A stretch of DNA of 27,014 bases from an uncultured Bacteroidales bacterium (GTDB lineage Bacteria > Bacteroidota > Bacteroidia > Bacteroidales > Marinilabiliaceae): positions 1 through 27,014 of the forward strand of contig CALAUL010000109.1 of assembly GCA_937892255.1 (NCBI GenBank), written 5' to 3'. Below, piece after piece: positions 1-7,945 of this stretch. The notes beneath the pieces are model-generated. The model saw only the letters and a list, made by a program, of their open reading frames with translations, searched no databases and was not told the origin of the DNA. How positions within the stretch are numbered: the first letter of the stretch is position 1; each line of letters starts with the position of its first letter. The position numbers and the translations under genes are program-made.

Positions 1-53
1 CTCGCGACCCCAACCTTGGCAAGGTTGTGCTCTACCAACTGAGCTATTTCCGC
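1..53 (-). tRNA. tRNA-Gly (anticodon GCC), 3' part outside the window
   Basis: Read on the minus strand from base 53, the sequence starts GCGGAAATAGCTC, followed by the AGTTGGTAGAG D-loop and an anticodon arm with stem CAACC/GGTTG around the loop TTGCCAA. The anticodon is GCC, so the tRNA is glycine. The acceptor 5' strand, D arm and anticodon arm are complete. The window ends in the variable/T-arm region, so the T arm and 3' acceptor strand are not visible. A -7 promoter box lies about 34 bases upstream. Confidence 0.95.
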
Positions 54-86
54 ATCAGAGAGAACCATTGTTCCCTTTTGCGTCTG

Positions 87-116
87 CAAAGGTAATCTCT
101 TTTTTTATTTCTGCAA
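87..116 (-). promoter_or_regulatory. Bacteroidota-type promoter of tRNA-Gly
   Basis: On the minus strand TACCTTTG (94-87) fits the Bacteroidota -7 consensus TAnnTTTG. A TTG (116-114) sits 19 bases further upstream in the -33 position. Transcription would start near base 80, leaving a short leader before the tRNA. The match and spacing are seen directly; promoter activity is inferred. Confidence 0.65.
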
Positions 117-260
117 TAGATACACGAATATTTTTTTGATTTACACTCATGCATCGAGGCAGTGTATAACTGACTTGCGAACTAAGAATGTGCGTGGTAA
201 TATACGAACAACAGCTCAATTATTATCAAGAAAACCATTGACATAGAAGCTACTTAGAGA

Positions 261-1748
261 CTACATGTTGAATTTCAGTCCGACATCGACACCATGACGA
301 CTATGGCCTGAGTGTTTACCCACGGAGAATCGTCCCTCGTATCCAATTTGAAGAGAGACAAGAAGATGACCCTTACTTTTCATAAGCCACGACAGATGCG
401 GGCTGATGGCGATATAGTCTGATGTCTCGTATTCGTATTGAGCCTGCATTGCGGCTTGTTCGAAGTAATAACCCTGTGGAAGAATGTGGATATTGGTGAG
501 CATTTCGTTGTCAGATGTATCGATGACATATTTGAGGTTAAGTTTTGTCGTAAGGAGCTGATTATACAGAGGGAGGAACAATGCCCCGTTGGCATGGAGT
601 GAGACATTGCTTCGTCTTGATGAGAATTTCGTCGGATAGAACAGCATACGGTCTGTTTTAGTACATTGACCGAATGACAGGCCCCAATATCCGCTTTCCT
701 GCTGCTTACGATAGCTAATCAGCACATCTCCATGAGCACTCTCTGAACGACGTACTTTGCCATACTGCACATAATGATAGGCATTACCGTTATATTCTCG
801 TCGTTGTATAGGTTTGAATCCTACGACAGCGTTGCTGCTGAGCTCTACGGATAACTTATGACGAGACAGCTGTACAGACAATAGACCTCTTACGCCTTTG
901 TCATGGGTAAAACCGACACGTTTGTCCTCTGTTCGCTGTCGCACCTCCGACTCACCGCCGTATAGCAACAACTCACCATTGAGAGAGAAATCGCCGTTGT
1001 CATACTCAACATTAAGCAGTCCGCTATGTCGCTTTTGGTCGTAACGATGTGATGGGAATTGAGCAGAGGAGTACGGCTGTCGTTGTCCGAACCACAAGGC
1101 CTCGACGGAGTTAATCCATATCGTCTTATCGTTGCCAAAACGAGATATGGAGACATCTTCCGCCACCGAGCTATAACCATAGGCAAGCATGACGACAGAC
1201 TTTCCAGTCTTCATGCCAAGCATAGGACGAATGGTGTAGGAGCTGTAGACATTCTTGTTGCGAATATCCTTTTGTTTGGCTGTAGAAGCGGCAAGGAAAT
1301 GACACTCTCCGCCCATTCGAAAAAGTCCGTCAATGGGTTTGTATAAGATATTGCCTTTGAGAGCATAAAATTCTGACACCTGATTACCGGGCTGATTGTC
1401 GGCGAGAAAAAAAGGGTTGCTTTGAGCAAAAGTGAGCATACTCCAGCATTGTTCGCGACGGTCGTAGTATTTATAGACAAACTCACCACCGGCAGAGAGA
1501 TTATCCTTTATTGCAGTTCGGCCTACGGCTTTGACGGAGTATACCGACTGACGTTTGGGTTCGAAGACATTACGAAAACTGCCGTTGGTTGTCGAAGTGC
1601 CAACACGGACACTGACGAGCTTGCCGCTATCGAGCGAGGCTGGCAGAATCTGTCCTTTGCCGAAATATTGCATCGGGTCGACATCTGACTGTGCATTAGT
1701 CGAAATAGACATCACAAGTGCCACTATAACGCCAATAAACCTTCTCAT
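261..1748 (-). CDS. Outer-membrane beta-barrel protein (DUF6850-like), last gene of the TonB receptor operon
   Basis: A predicted 495-residue exported protein. The reading frame is open back to an ATG at 1778, but I place the start at 1748. That start gives a clean signal peptide (MRRFIGVIVALVMSISTNAQ), and its ATG overlaps the stop of the upstream lipoprotein gene as ATGA, which suggests coupled translation. After the signal peptide the chain is rich in alternating polar/aromatic strands with short turns, as in an outer-membrane barrel, with no soluble catalytic motif that I recognise. It resembles the Bacteroidetes DUF6850 outer-membrane family, which in my recollection sits beside TonB-dependent receptors and DUF4876 proteins; this is a recognition call, not a search result. 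Its role is unknown. Position suggests it helps the receptor system, perhaps as a second pore or surface scaffold. No clear terminator follows it. Confidence 0.7.
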   Translation of the reverse strand: MRRFIGVIVALVMSISTNAQSDVDPMQYFGKGQILPASLDSGKLVSVRVGTSTTNGSFRNVFEPKRQSVYSVKAVGRTAIKDNLSAGGEFVYKYYDRREQCWSMLTFAQSNPFFLADNQPGNQVSEFYALKGNILYKPIDGLFRMGGECHFLAASTAKQKDIRNKNVYSSYTIRPMLGMKTGKSVVMLAYGYSSVAEDVSISRFGNDKTIWINSVEALWFGQRQPYSSAQFPSHRYDQKRHSGLLNVEYDNGDFSLNGELLLYGGESEVRQRTEDKRVGFTHDKGVRGLLSVQLSRHKLSVELSSNAVVGFKPIQRREYNGNAYHYVQYGKVRRSESAHGDVLISYRKQQESGYWGLSFGQCTKTDRMLFYPTKFSSRRSNVSLHANGALFLPLYNQLLTTKLNLKYVIDTSDNEMLTNIHILPQGYYFEQAAMQAQYEYETSDYIAISPHLSWLMKSKGHLLVSLQIGYEGRFSVGKHSGHSRHGVDVGLKFNM

Positions 1749-2941
1749 TTTAAGTTTTTCAAAGATGGAGGATAGCATGGTTCGAAATCTTCTGAGGAGT
1801 TGTTGGTGTCCTGATATACCGAGAAACCCATTTTAGTTGATGCCTCGACATTGAGTTTACGTCTGACAGAAGTACCTGCTGCAGAACCTTTCGTCATGAG
1901 AGAGTAGCCACCATCAACAACGCCCGACAGACGTTTGTAGCGATTGGTAGCATCGAAGCACTCCACTCCGTCATATATCCACGAATACGGCACGCCCATA
2001 TAATGAGTAGAACTTGATGGCATACTCGGGTTTGTAGTGTCGTACTCCTTTAAGTACGTCAATTCATCACCTTGAATACCGAACAATACAAAAGCCGGGT
2101 CGAAAATAGAGCATACGCAAGACGTTGACGTGCCATTGCGCCACAATAGTTTCAGCAGTTTCTTGTCGGGAGTGGCAGGTGGCGACTGTTTTGTCAGATT
2201 AGCATTGACATCGTAGCAAGCCCAATAGCCCTCTTTGGAGAGGTCAACAGACTCGGTATTTCCCAGTGCGATATGATTGACGCAATTGGGAGCGACGACA
2301 ACATCGCTGCCCGGAGCAATTGGATAGTCGGAGCCATCACCGGGAAATTGCCACAGAAAATTGGCGACGACAGTTCTATCTGTATAGTAATCGACAAAAA
2401 ACGACTTACTCGAAGCCCTTAGCGGGAAAACGAAGCCAAGGCATAGTTTATCGAGATATGCAGTATCGGCAGAATTGTTGTGGAGGATAAGATATTGGTC
2501 GTTGTAATAAGTAGAACCTGATGCTCCGACGCAACCGGAATAGTAAATTTCGCTTATCACAATCTGTCCGCTTTGCGAATAGTTCATCTGCATATCACAA
2601 GACACGGAGTCATCGCTGCGCAACACGACATCGGAAAGTTGACCGCTGAAAAGATGAATGACATTATTGCTTGCATATTTCACATTTGCCGTGATGTTGT
2701 ATACCCCCGAAGAGACTCGTATAATAGCTTGACTTTGCAAAGGCACTTCGTATGTTGACGTAATACCTTCAGAACTCACCAAGTTGATTTTAACCGTGGC
2801 ATTTTGTCCCATGTCGAGCTCTGTTGTGAAGTTCAAATTAAGAATCAGTTCGCCATTTTCGGGCATTTCCGAATCGTCGCAACTGTACAACATAGTCGCT
2901 ATCACCATCAGCACAAATATTTTAACATACATCATAGACAT
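1745..2941 (-). CDS. Probably surface-exposed lipoprotein, DUF4876-like
   Basis: 398 residues. A lipoprotein signal ends in LYSC with the acylated cysteine at residue 21. The next residues, DDSE, are acidic, resembling the lipoprotein export signal that sends Bacteroidota lipoproteins to the cell surface. Residues about 28-122 look like a beta-sandwich. From about 125 a second domain begins GQIVISEIYYSG, then NDQYLILHNNS, a pattern like lamin-tail/DUF4876 domains. The start ATG shares its A with the TAA of the upstream receptor gene (TAATG), and its stop overlaps the next gene as ATGA, so it is the middle of a coupled trio. By analogy with SusD-like partners it may be the surface substrate binder of the receptor, but it is not a SusD homologue and the ligand is unknown. 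Confidence 0.75.
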   Translation of the reverse strand: MSMMYVKIFVLMVIATMLYSCDDSEMPENGELILNLNFTTELDMGQNATVKINLVSSEGITSTYEVPLQSQAIIRVSSGVYNITANVKYASNNVIHLFSGQLSDVVLRSDDSVSCDMQMNYSQSGQIVISEIYYSGCVGASGSTYYNDQYLILHNNSADTAYLDKLCLGFVFPLRASSKSFFVDYYTDRTVVANFLWQFPGDGSDYPIAPGSDVVVAPNCVNHIALGNTESVDLSKEGYWACYDVNANLTKQSPPATPDKKLLKLLWRNGTSTSCVCSIFDPAFVLFGIQGDELTYLKEYDTTNPSMPSSSTHYMGVPYSWIYDGVECFDATNRYKRLSGVVDGGYSLMTKGSAAGTSVRRKLNVEASTKMGFSVYQDTNNSSEDFEPCYPPSLKNLK

Positions 2942-5679
2942 TAGAGTTTAATTCGCATATCGCAACCGAAATATATGTCGGTATTTTTATAGACATATTG
3001 ATCTGACGACTTGAGATAACGTTGCGGTTTGCTATTGGTGAAATTGTTGGCATAGACGGAGAGTTGAAGCCACTGTCCTATCTCTTTCGTTATACGCACA
3101 TCAGCCATGGCATAAGGTTTGGGTGCGTCTTCCAACAAGGCATTCTCTTGCAGGCGTTGCAGATAGACACTTGTATGAGCCATAGTCTCCTCGTCCATCG
3201 TCATGCCGTAGACGAACTCTCGATTTTCATTTACATAAGCCAGCGGCTCAACGACCTTCACACCGTCAATCTCTGTTATCGGCGACGTCACACTTTTGCG
3301 CTGTTTGTCAATCCAGACGCACTGACCTTTAAAAGAGAAGACAAATCCAAGGGACGGAATGCGCGTAATGAGACGCAGATTAGTATTGAAACGCTTATTA
3401 TGTGAGACGTTAAATATCGACTTACCACAACAAGCTGCTGCCCATTTACGATTCTCTCCGTTTATGGCTCCCGACGTGTAATATGCATGGATATTGTTGT
3501 CGGTACGTTTCACATCAAGATAGATACCATCGAGCATTATTTGAGTATTGAGGCACTCAATCTTGCCGAAGTCCATTGTAAATTCGACACCGTTTTTCGT
3601 ATGAGATAAGTTACTTGTCGGGGTGAGGAAATTCATGAAAGTAACCTCATTTTTATACGGCACCTCCTTCCCTCCGACAGAGAGGACTCCATCGACAAAC
3701 TCGGCAGGTTCTGATGTCATCTCGTAGACTCTGTAAGACATGGGCCAGACATCCGAAGCGAACGAAAAGCCATTGTCTAACACCTCCCGAAAGAGCGATG
3801 CAACAAGATTAAAGTGTGCACCTTGTTTTACCTCTAAGCCGATTTCATAGTTTACACTTCGAGGCAAATCGAGGCAATACAAACGTGTATCTTCAAGCAC
3901 CAAAGTAGAGAAGAGTGCCGTTCCCTTTTGCGTAGCATTATCGATATACGAGTAGCTCAACACATCGTGATAAGCGGGATCGGGATAAAGATGTGCCAAA
4001 GTAGGCATTTTGTACTGAGCACCTATACCCGCTCTCAAAGCCCATGTAGAGAGAGGTTTATCTTTCATGACAAATCTTAAATTGAGACGCGGTTCGATAC
4101 ACATATCGAAGTCGTACTCCTTAGCCATGACCTTAGTAAAACGTCCCCCCATTTGAAGTTCCAATCGCGAGTTGTTCATCGACAGTCGCAACTTCTCCTC
4201 TGCAAAGAAAGATACATCGCCGATAAATGGCACGTCTTTGAACGACCTCGGGCGAACGCCGGTAGGCAAAAAACTGCCCGACTTACCTTCGCCATTATTG
4301 CCTTTGAGATTATACTCCACACCGGCTAACAGGCTGCCTGTTATACGATTAAGGGAGTGAGCGATATTAGCGGAAAGCTTCATCTGCAATGTCTGAGGTT
4401 TGCCGTCGACGGTCATAATCTCGTCGTACACTTCGGGATAGAAAGCACCCTCATTCAAACCGCCGTCGAGTACCGTTGTGTATGGCGTCGGGAGTTCTGC
4501 CACATGAGAGTTGAGGACTTCGGACACCTGATGTTCGGTACTTGCCGAAGCTGTGAATCGCAATGAAGTGAGCCACGGTTTGTTTAGAAGCCAATTGGCG
4601 TTCATATTCAATCTGAGGCTGTTGCAATTCTCATCGACATATTCGTATGACAACTTGTCGGGGTCCGACTCGTTGGAGTTGTTGGAGATGTAACCTAATA
4701 GTTTTCCGTTGAAGAGAATCTTCGTATCGGCAATATTATACACGTCGCTATAAGCCAGTTGAGCTGTCACACGATTAAACTTTGTCGAGTTGGAACGTAC
4801 ATCTTTATAGCTGTTTGCATAGTCAATATCGGCAGCCAGGACAGCACCTCTGTTTCCTACCGACATGCCACGGCCTACGGACACAGATTTGAGCTTAGGA
4901 TCGACCTTCAGAGTGACATTAAGAGGCGAGACTCCGGCACGCGTCTTCACCATTACGGCGCCTGAAGTCATATTGCCGTATTCGGCAGAAGCCACACCTC
5001 TGACAACCTCGACGCTCTCTATCCTATCCGTAGAGACGACACGTGTATCTACTCCGCCACCTGTAGCATTAGGGAAGTCCGACACCTTTGAAGATGCCGA
5101 AGAGAAGACCTGCATATTGGCATCGTTGGAAATCTGAACATTGTCTATGAGGAGGGACGTACCCATGGCGGACGTTGCGTCGTTGGAATCAACCTCGCGA
5201 AGGGCAAGAGTAGAACGTTCGTTGAGAGACGGATTATTGGTAACCCCACCGGGAAGAAGCTGCAAAGCATCGGAGAGACTCACCGTCTGCTGATGTTCAA
5301 AGGCTGTGCGGTCAATGACAGAAGACGTACCCATGCCACTACCATGTCGAGCTGTGACCATAACATCGTCAAGTTCGTAGCTCTCGAGTTGCATTCTCAC
5401 ATCAAGGTTTTTATCCTGCGGAACAGCAACGACCTCGAAGTCTGTACGATAGCCCATCAAACGAAACTCCATCTTCCACTCTCCTTGCGGGAGAGACTTG
5501 ACGGAGAAATTACCATCAGCATCACTCACTGACAAAAGCTCCAAATCCGGCACTATGACAACGACACCGAAAAGAGGCCCATCAACAGAAGAGACATTAC
5601 CCTTGATATCATACAAAGTTTGCGCCCCAAGACAAGAGACGCAAAACAATAAAAACAATATATGAAATACCTTTTTCAA
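2941..5679 (-). CDS. TonB-dependent outer-membrane receptor with carboxypeptidase-like N-terminal domain
   Basis: 912 residues. Signal peptide to about residue 20 (ends LGAQ), a carboxypeptidase-regulatory-like beta-sandwich at about 22-100 (DIKGNVSS, DADGNFSV, LPQGEW, LMGYRT), a TonB-box-like ELDDVMVTA at 102-110, a plug domain from about 115 to 250 (SLSDALQLLPGG, TDRIESVEVVRGVASAEYGN), then a 22-strand-type barrel to the C-terminus. It imports a ligand across the outer membrane using energy from TonB-ExbB-ExbD. The receptor is smaller than typical SusC proteins (about 1000 residues) and has no SusD beside it, so polysaccharide uptake is not the default guess. A metal chelate, cofactor or peptide is equally possible. 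It starts 3 bases after the stop of the propeller gene and overlaps the lipoprotein gene as TAATG. Confidence 0.93.
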   Translation of the reverse strand: MKKVFHILFLLFCVSCLGAQTLYDIKGNVSSVDGPLFGVVVIVPDLELLSVSDADGNFSVKSLPQGEWKMEFRLMGYRTDFEVVAVPQDKNLDVRMQLESYELDDVMVTARHGSGMGTSSVIDRTAFEHQQTVSLSDALQLLPGGVTNNPSLNERSTLALREVDSNDATSAMGTSLLIDNVQISNDANMQVFSSASSKVSDFPNATGGGVDTRVVSTDRIESVEVVRGVASAEYGNMTSGAVMVKTRAGVSPLNVTLKVDPKLKSVSVGRGMSVGNRGAVLAADIDYANSYKDVRSNSTKFNRVTAQLAYSDVYNIADTKILFNGKLLGYISNNSNESDPDKLSYEYVDENCNSLRLNMNANWLLNKPWLTSLRFTASASTEHQVSEVLNSHVAELPTPYTTVLDGGLNEGAFYPEVYDEIMTVDGKPQTLQMKLSANIAHSLNRITGSLLAGVEYNLKGNNGEGKSGSFLPTGVRPRSFKDVPFIGDVSFFAEEKLRLSMNNSRLELQMGGRFTKVMAKEYDFDMCIEPRLNLRFVMKDKPLSTWALRAGIGAQYKMPTLAHLYPDPAYHDVLSYSYIDNATQKGTALFSTLVLEDTRLYCLDLPRSVNYEIGLEVKQGAHFNLVASLFREVLDNGFSFASDVWPMSYRVYEMTSEPAEFVDGVLSVGGKEVPYKNEVTFMNFLTPTSNLSHTKNGVEFTMDFGKIECLNTQIMLDGIYLDVKRTDNNIHAYYTSGAINGENRKWAAACCGKSIFNVSHNKRFNTNLRLITRIPSLGFVFSFKGQCVWIDKQRKSVTSPITEIDGVKVVEPLAYVNENREFVYGMTMDEETMAHTSVYLQRLQENALLEDAPKPYAMADVRITKEIGQWLQLSVYANNFTNSKPQRYLKSSDQYVYKNTDIYFGCDMRIKL

Positions 5680-5682
5680 ATG

Positions 5683-6924
5683 TTACCTTTTCAATATAAG
5701 GCGTCCACCTCCAACAACAAGCCCTTTGTACGAATCATTCACCCTTCGACCTTTCAAGTCGTACAACAAACCATCGTCGTGAGATAAATCAACTTTAATG
5801 TCTGTTATTGGCGTGATAGCATTTTTGACATTATAAAGATATGCACCTCCACAGTTGGTCAAATCGTTCGTTGTACCTTTGTAGAGAATATCCGTTGCAA
5901 CGAAGTATTCACCATTGAAAGCAACAGCATAACCTACAGCCTCACCTGTTGACGTGATCAGACGCACTGCCGGTTGCCACTGTTCATCTTCAAACTTGTA
6001 TATATACCCGTCACCGTTCTTATTGCTTCCTATAGCCAATGTATTTTCATCGGAGAATGACAAAGAAAAGCCCCATGATGATGTCACGTTAGCCGGACTG
6101 TCTATAACATGAGTCACTTCCCAACCACTTGAGAGCTTATCAATAATCAACACCTTGTAACAACCGGTAGAGAGACCTACGGCTATTCTGTTGCCCTTCA
6201 TGTCGATACCAATAGTATTTATTCGTTCTATGCCGCCATAACCCGACAAAGAGACAGTATCAGAAGCGACAAAAGTGCCTCCGTTCTCTTCGAACAAGAA
6301 TAGAACAGTATCTGCAACAGCTGTACTCTCGCTGTCGACAAAACCGACACAACCAAGCATATTGCCACTCAGAACGCATGGAGCATCAACATTGACATTA
6401 AACGTAAATACCCTCTCGTGGCTATCTGCCATAAGCTTGTATACATTCAACACCTTATCGTCGACACTCGCGAAATAGTTTCCGTCCAAATCCAACAACA
6501 GATTAGACTTAGTTCTTTTGATACTATCCGAAGGATGAGAAGAGACACCTTCTGAAGTCTTGTCAAACAAATAGAAATACTTTGCCGTACTGGCAAGCAC
6601 TCCCAATCTGCCACCTGAGGCACAAATCTTAAATCCGAAGAATTTACGATTTTGGACACCACCCTCTTTGACTGTTTCGAGCTTCTTTGCACCGTCATGA
6701 GTCATCAGATACGAATCGACAATCGACTCTACCTTGGTAGATGCCCCACTGACAAACAAAGTATCATTTGAAAAGACTGCGCTATAGCCATAACTCTGAC
6801 CTGAAATATTAGGCGAGAGGATCTGCGGATTGTCCAACACCACAACGTCCTGTGCTGCACCCCCTACTATCGCAAACACAAGTCCCCACACCAATGCAAT
6901 AATATCTTTCATACGCATAAACAT
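5683..6924 (-). CDS. Secreted beta-propeller-like protein with C-terminal sorting-tail-like segment
   Basis: 413 residues from the first ATG. ATGs at 6918 and 6912 are also possible, and the last gives the tidiest signal peptide (MKDIIALVWGLVFAIVGGAAQ). The mature part is made of FG-GAP-like blades: repeated short units such as YGYSAVFSNDTLFVSG, WGFSLSFSDENTLAIGS and VGYAVAFNGEYFVATD, spaced as in integrin-like propellers. The last 30 residues (LLYDLKGRRVN, then KGLVVGGGRLILKR) resemble the C-terminal tail of type IX secreted proteins, so it may be exported across the outer membrane and attached there; this is an inference. It is the first gene of the operon, 3 bases before the TonB receptor, which suggests a binding role at the surface. 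It has no enzyme motif that I can see. Confidence 0.72.
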   Translation of the reverse strand: MFMRMKDIIALVWGLVFAIVGGAAQDVVVLDNPQILSPNISGQSYGYSAVFSNDTLFVSGASTKVESIVDSYLMTHDGAKKLETVKEGGVQNRKFFGFKICASGGRLGVLASTAKYFYLFDKTSEGVSSHPSDSIKRTKSNLLLDLDGNYFASVDDKVLNVYKLMADSHERVFTFNVNVDAPCVLSGNMLGCVGFVDSESTAVADTVLFLFEENGGTFVASDTVSLSGYGGIERINTIGIDMKGNRIAVGLSTGCYKVLIIDKLSSGWEVTHVIDSPANVTSSWGFSLSFSDENTLAIGSNKNGDGYIYKFEDEQWQPAVRLITSTGEAVGYAVAFNGEYFVATDILYKGTTNDLTNCGGAYLYNVKNAITPITDIKVDLSHDDGLLYDLKGRRVNDSYKGLVVGGGRLILKR

Positions 6925-6952
6925 AGGTTTTTATTAAATAATATATTCCGCA

Positions 6953-6983
6953 CAAAGATACAAAGCAATAATCACTTAAGCAA
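6953..6983 (-). promoter_or_regulatory. Promoter of the outer-membrane receptor operon
   Basis: On the minus strand TATCTTTG (6960-6953) matches TAnnTTTG exactly, and TTG (6983-6981) lies 20 bases upstream. The predicted start near 6946 gives a leader of about 20-35 bases to the first ATG options. No operator-like inverted repeat is evident around it. Confidence 0.6.
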
Positions 6984-7026
6984 CAAGACTAACAATTCTT
7001 TTTTACAAAATATCAGACCACACGTA

Positions 7027-7608
7027 TCAAATATCACGCCGGCTAAACTCACAACCGCAATATAGCTGATTATAAAATCCACCCTCTTTTAACAACTCAT
7101 TACGTCGCTCTTGCAATCCACCCTTACGCCAATTTTGACTCCAATACTCTACCTCTCCGACTTTATCCATTGCATACATTCCAGCTCGGTCGATCTGTTT
7201 AATACTCTTCCAACGCGACGAAGCCAATGTCGTTGTAAAGAATCGCACTCCCAACTGTGCGGCACACTCCGCAGTGGCTAACATTCGCATATTAAAACAC
7301 AACTGACATCGTCCGCCTCGCTCTAGCTCACTCTCAAAACCAGCAACACACTTAAGCCACATTTCATGGTCATAATCCCCATCTATCCATCTTATGCCCA
7401 AACTCTCGCACTGACGAATACTCTCCGCCTTGCGTATCTCATACTCCTCCAAGGGATGTATATTAGGATTGAAATAGAATACAATAGGTTTTATTCCATT
7501 GTACAAAAGACACTCTATAATAGCCGAAGAACACGGAGCGCAACACGCATGAAGCACTACACTATCGGAGCCATCAGGCAGACAAACAGCAGGTGGTTGA
7601 TATTTCAT
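7027..7608 (-). CDS. queH: Epoxyqueuosine reductase QueH
   Basis: 193 residues. QueH reduces epoxyqueuosine to queuosine in tRNA, the last step of queuosine synthesis, replacing the cobalamin enzyme QueG in many anaerobes. Motifs seen: VVLHACCAPCSS (cysteines 22, 23, 26), FYFNPNIHPLEEYEIRK, ERGGRCQLCF (cysteines 101 and 104) and the C-terminal YCGCEFS (cysteines 184 and 186). The paired Cys-Cys and CxxC are known ligands of the QueH iron-sulfur and iron centres. Length is normal for the family. The gene stands alone: the next gene downstream has its own promoter. Its upstream region carries two 11-bp-phased palindrome arrays, described separately. Confidence 0.93.
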   Translation of the reverse strand: MKYQPPAVCLPDGSDSVVLHACCAPCSSAIIECLLYNGIKPIVFYFNPNIHPLEEYEIRKAESIRQCESLGIRWIDGDYDHEMWLKCVAGFESELERGGRCQLCFNMRMLATAECAAQLGVRFFTTTLASSRWKSIKQIDRAGMYAMDKVGEVEYWSQNWRKGGLQERRNELLKEGGFYNQLYCGCEFSRRDI

Positions 7609-7690
7609 AATTACTAACGAATAAGTATTAGAACAATTTATATAATATGCTCCTTAAAAAACAATGTATTATTTGCTATGCAGTTAATCT

Positions 7691-7740
7691 ATGCAGGACC
7701 ACTGCAGAACCATTGCAATAGCACTGCAGAGCCATTGCAA
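7691..7740. repeat. Array of five xTGCAx hexamers at exact 11-bp spacing
   Basis: Cores begin at 7691 (ATGCAG), 7702 (CTGCAG), 7713 (TTGCAA), 7724 (CTGCAG) and 7735 (TTGCAA); every step is 11 bases. Four of the five are perfect palindromes. The 5-base spacers are GACCA, AACCA, TAGCA and AGCCA, so the unit is roughly YTGCAR-NRCCA. A further ATGCAG at 7679 is off register by one base (12-bp step). It lies between queH and the terminator of the acyl-CoA dehydrogenase operon. An 11-base period cannot encode a tri-residue repeat, and no ORF uses it. Confidence 0.85.
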
Positions 7741-7806
7741 AGAAATCTTTCATCATACCTCCAATGTACTTATACTTAGCAAACACTCAAATAATACTAT
7801 AAGGAT

Positions 7807-7861
7807 ATTTAAATACCATTTAAACATCGTTTAAACACCATTTAAATCCCTTTTAAACAAT
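7807..7861. repeat. Array of five TTTAAA hexamers at exact 11-bp spacing
   Basis: Perfect TTTAAA palindromes begin at 7808, 7819, 7830, 7841 and 7852, each 11 bases apart. Spacers are TACCA, CATCG, CACCA and TCCCT. The architecture matches the xTGCAx array 70 bases away but with a different core. It lies 40 bases from the acyl-CoA dehydrogenase operon terminator and about 200 bases upstream of queH. Confidence 0.88.
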
Positions 7862-7897
7862 CACAAAAGAGCAAGACTGTAATCTTAAATAGCAAAA

Positions 7898-7925
7898 AGA
7901 GACATGCCGTTAGTGGCATGTCTCT
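7898..7925 (-). terminator. Rho-independent terminator of the etfB-etfA-acd operon
   Basis: A perfect 11-bp stem, AGAGACATGCC (7898-7908) against GGCATGTCTCT (7915-7925), with a 6-base loop. Read on the minus strand it is followed by five T residues (complement of 7894-7898 and onward). It lies 20 bases past the stop of the acyl-CoA dehydrogenase gene. Confidence 0.88.
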
Positions 7926-7945
7926 ACTATTATCATATTCTGACG

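Noticed and set aside
143..170. ACACT/AGTGT hairpin downstream of the receptor operon as a terminator
   Set aside because: Only five or six pairs around a 13-base loop, and no T-run follows on the minus strand.
1749..1778. Upstream start (ATG at 1778) for the DUF6850-like barrel protein
   Set aside because: It would add ten residues in front of a clean signal peptide and overlap the lipoprotein gene by 34 bases; the ATG at 1748 gives the ATGA junction.
7691..7861. CRISPR-like array
   Set aside because: The unit is 11 bp, not a 25-40 bp repeat with unique spacers, and there are no cas genes in the window.
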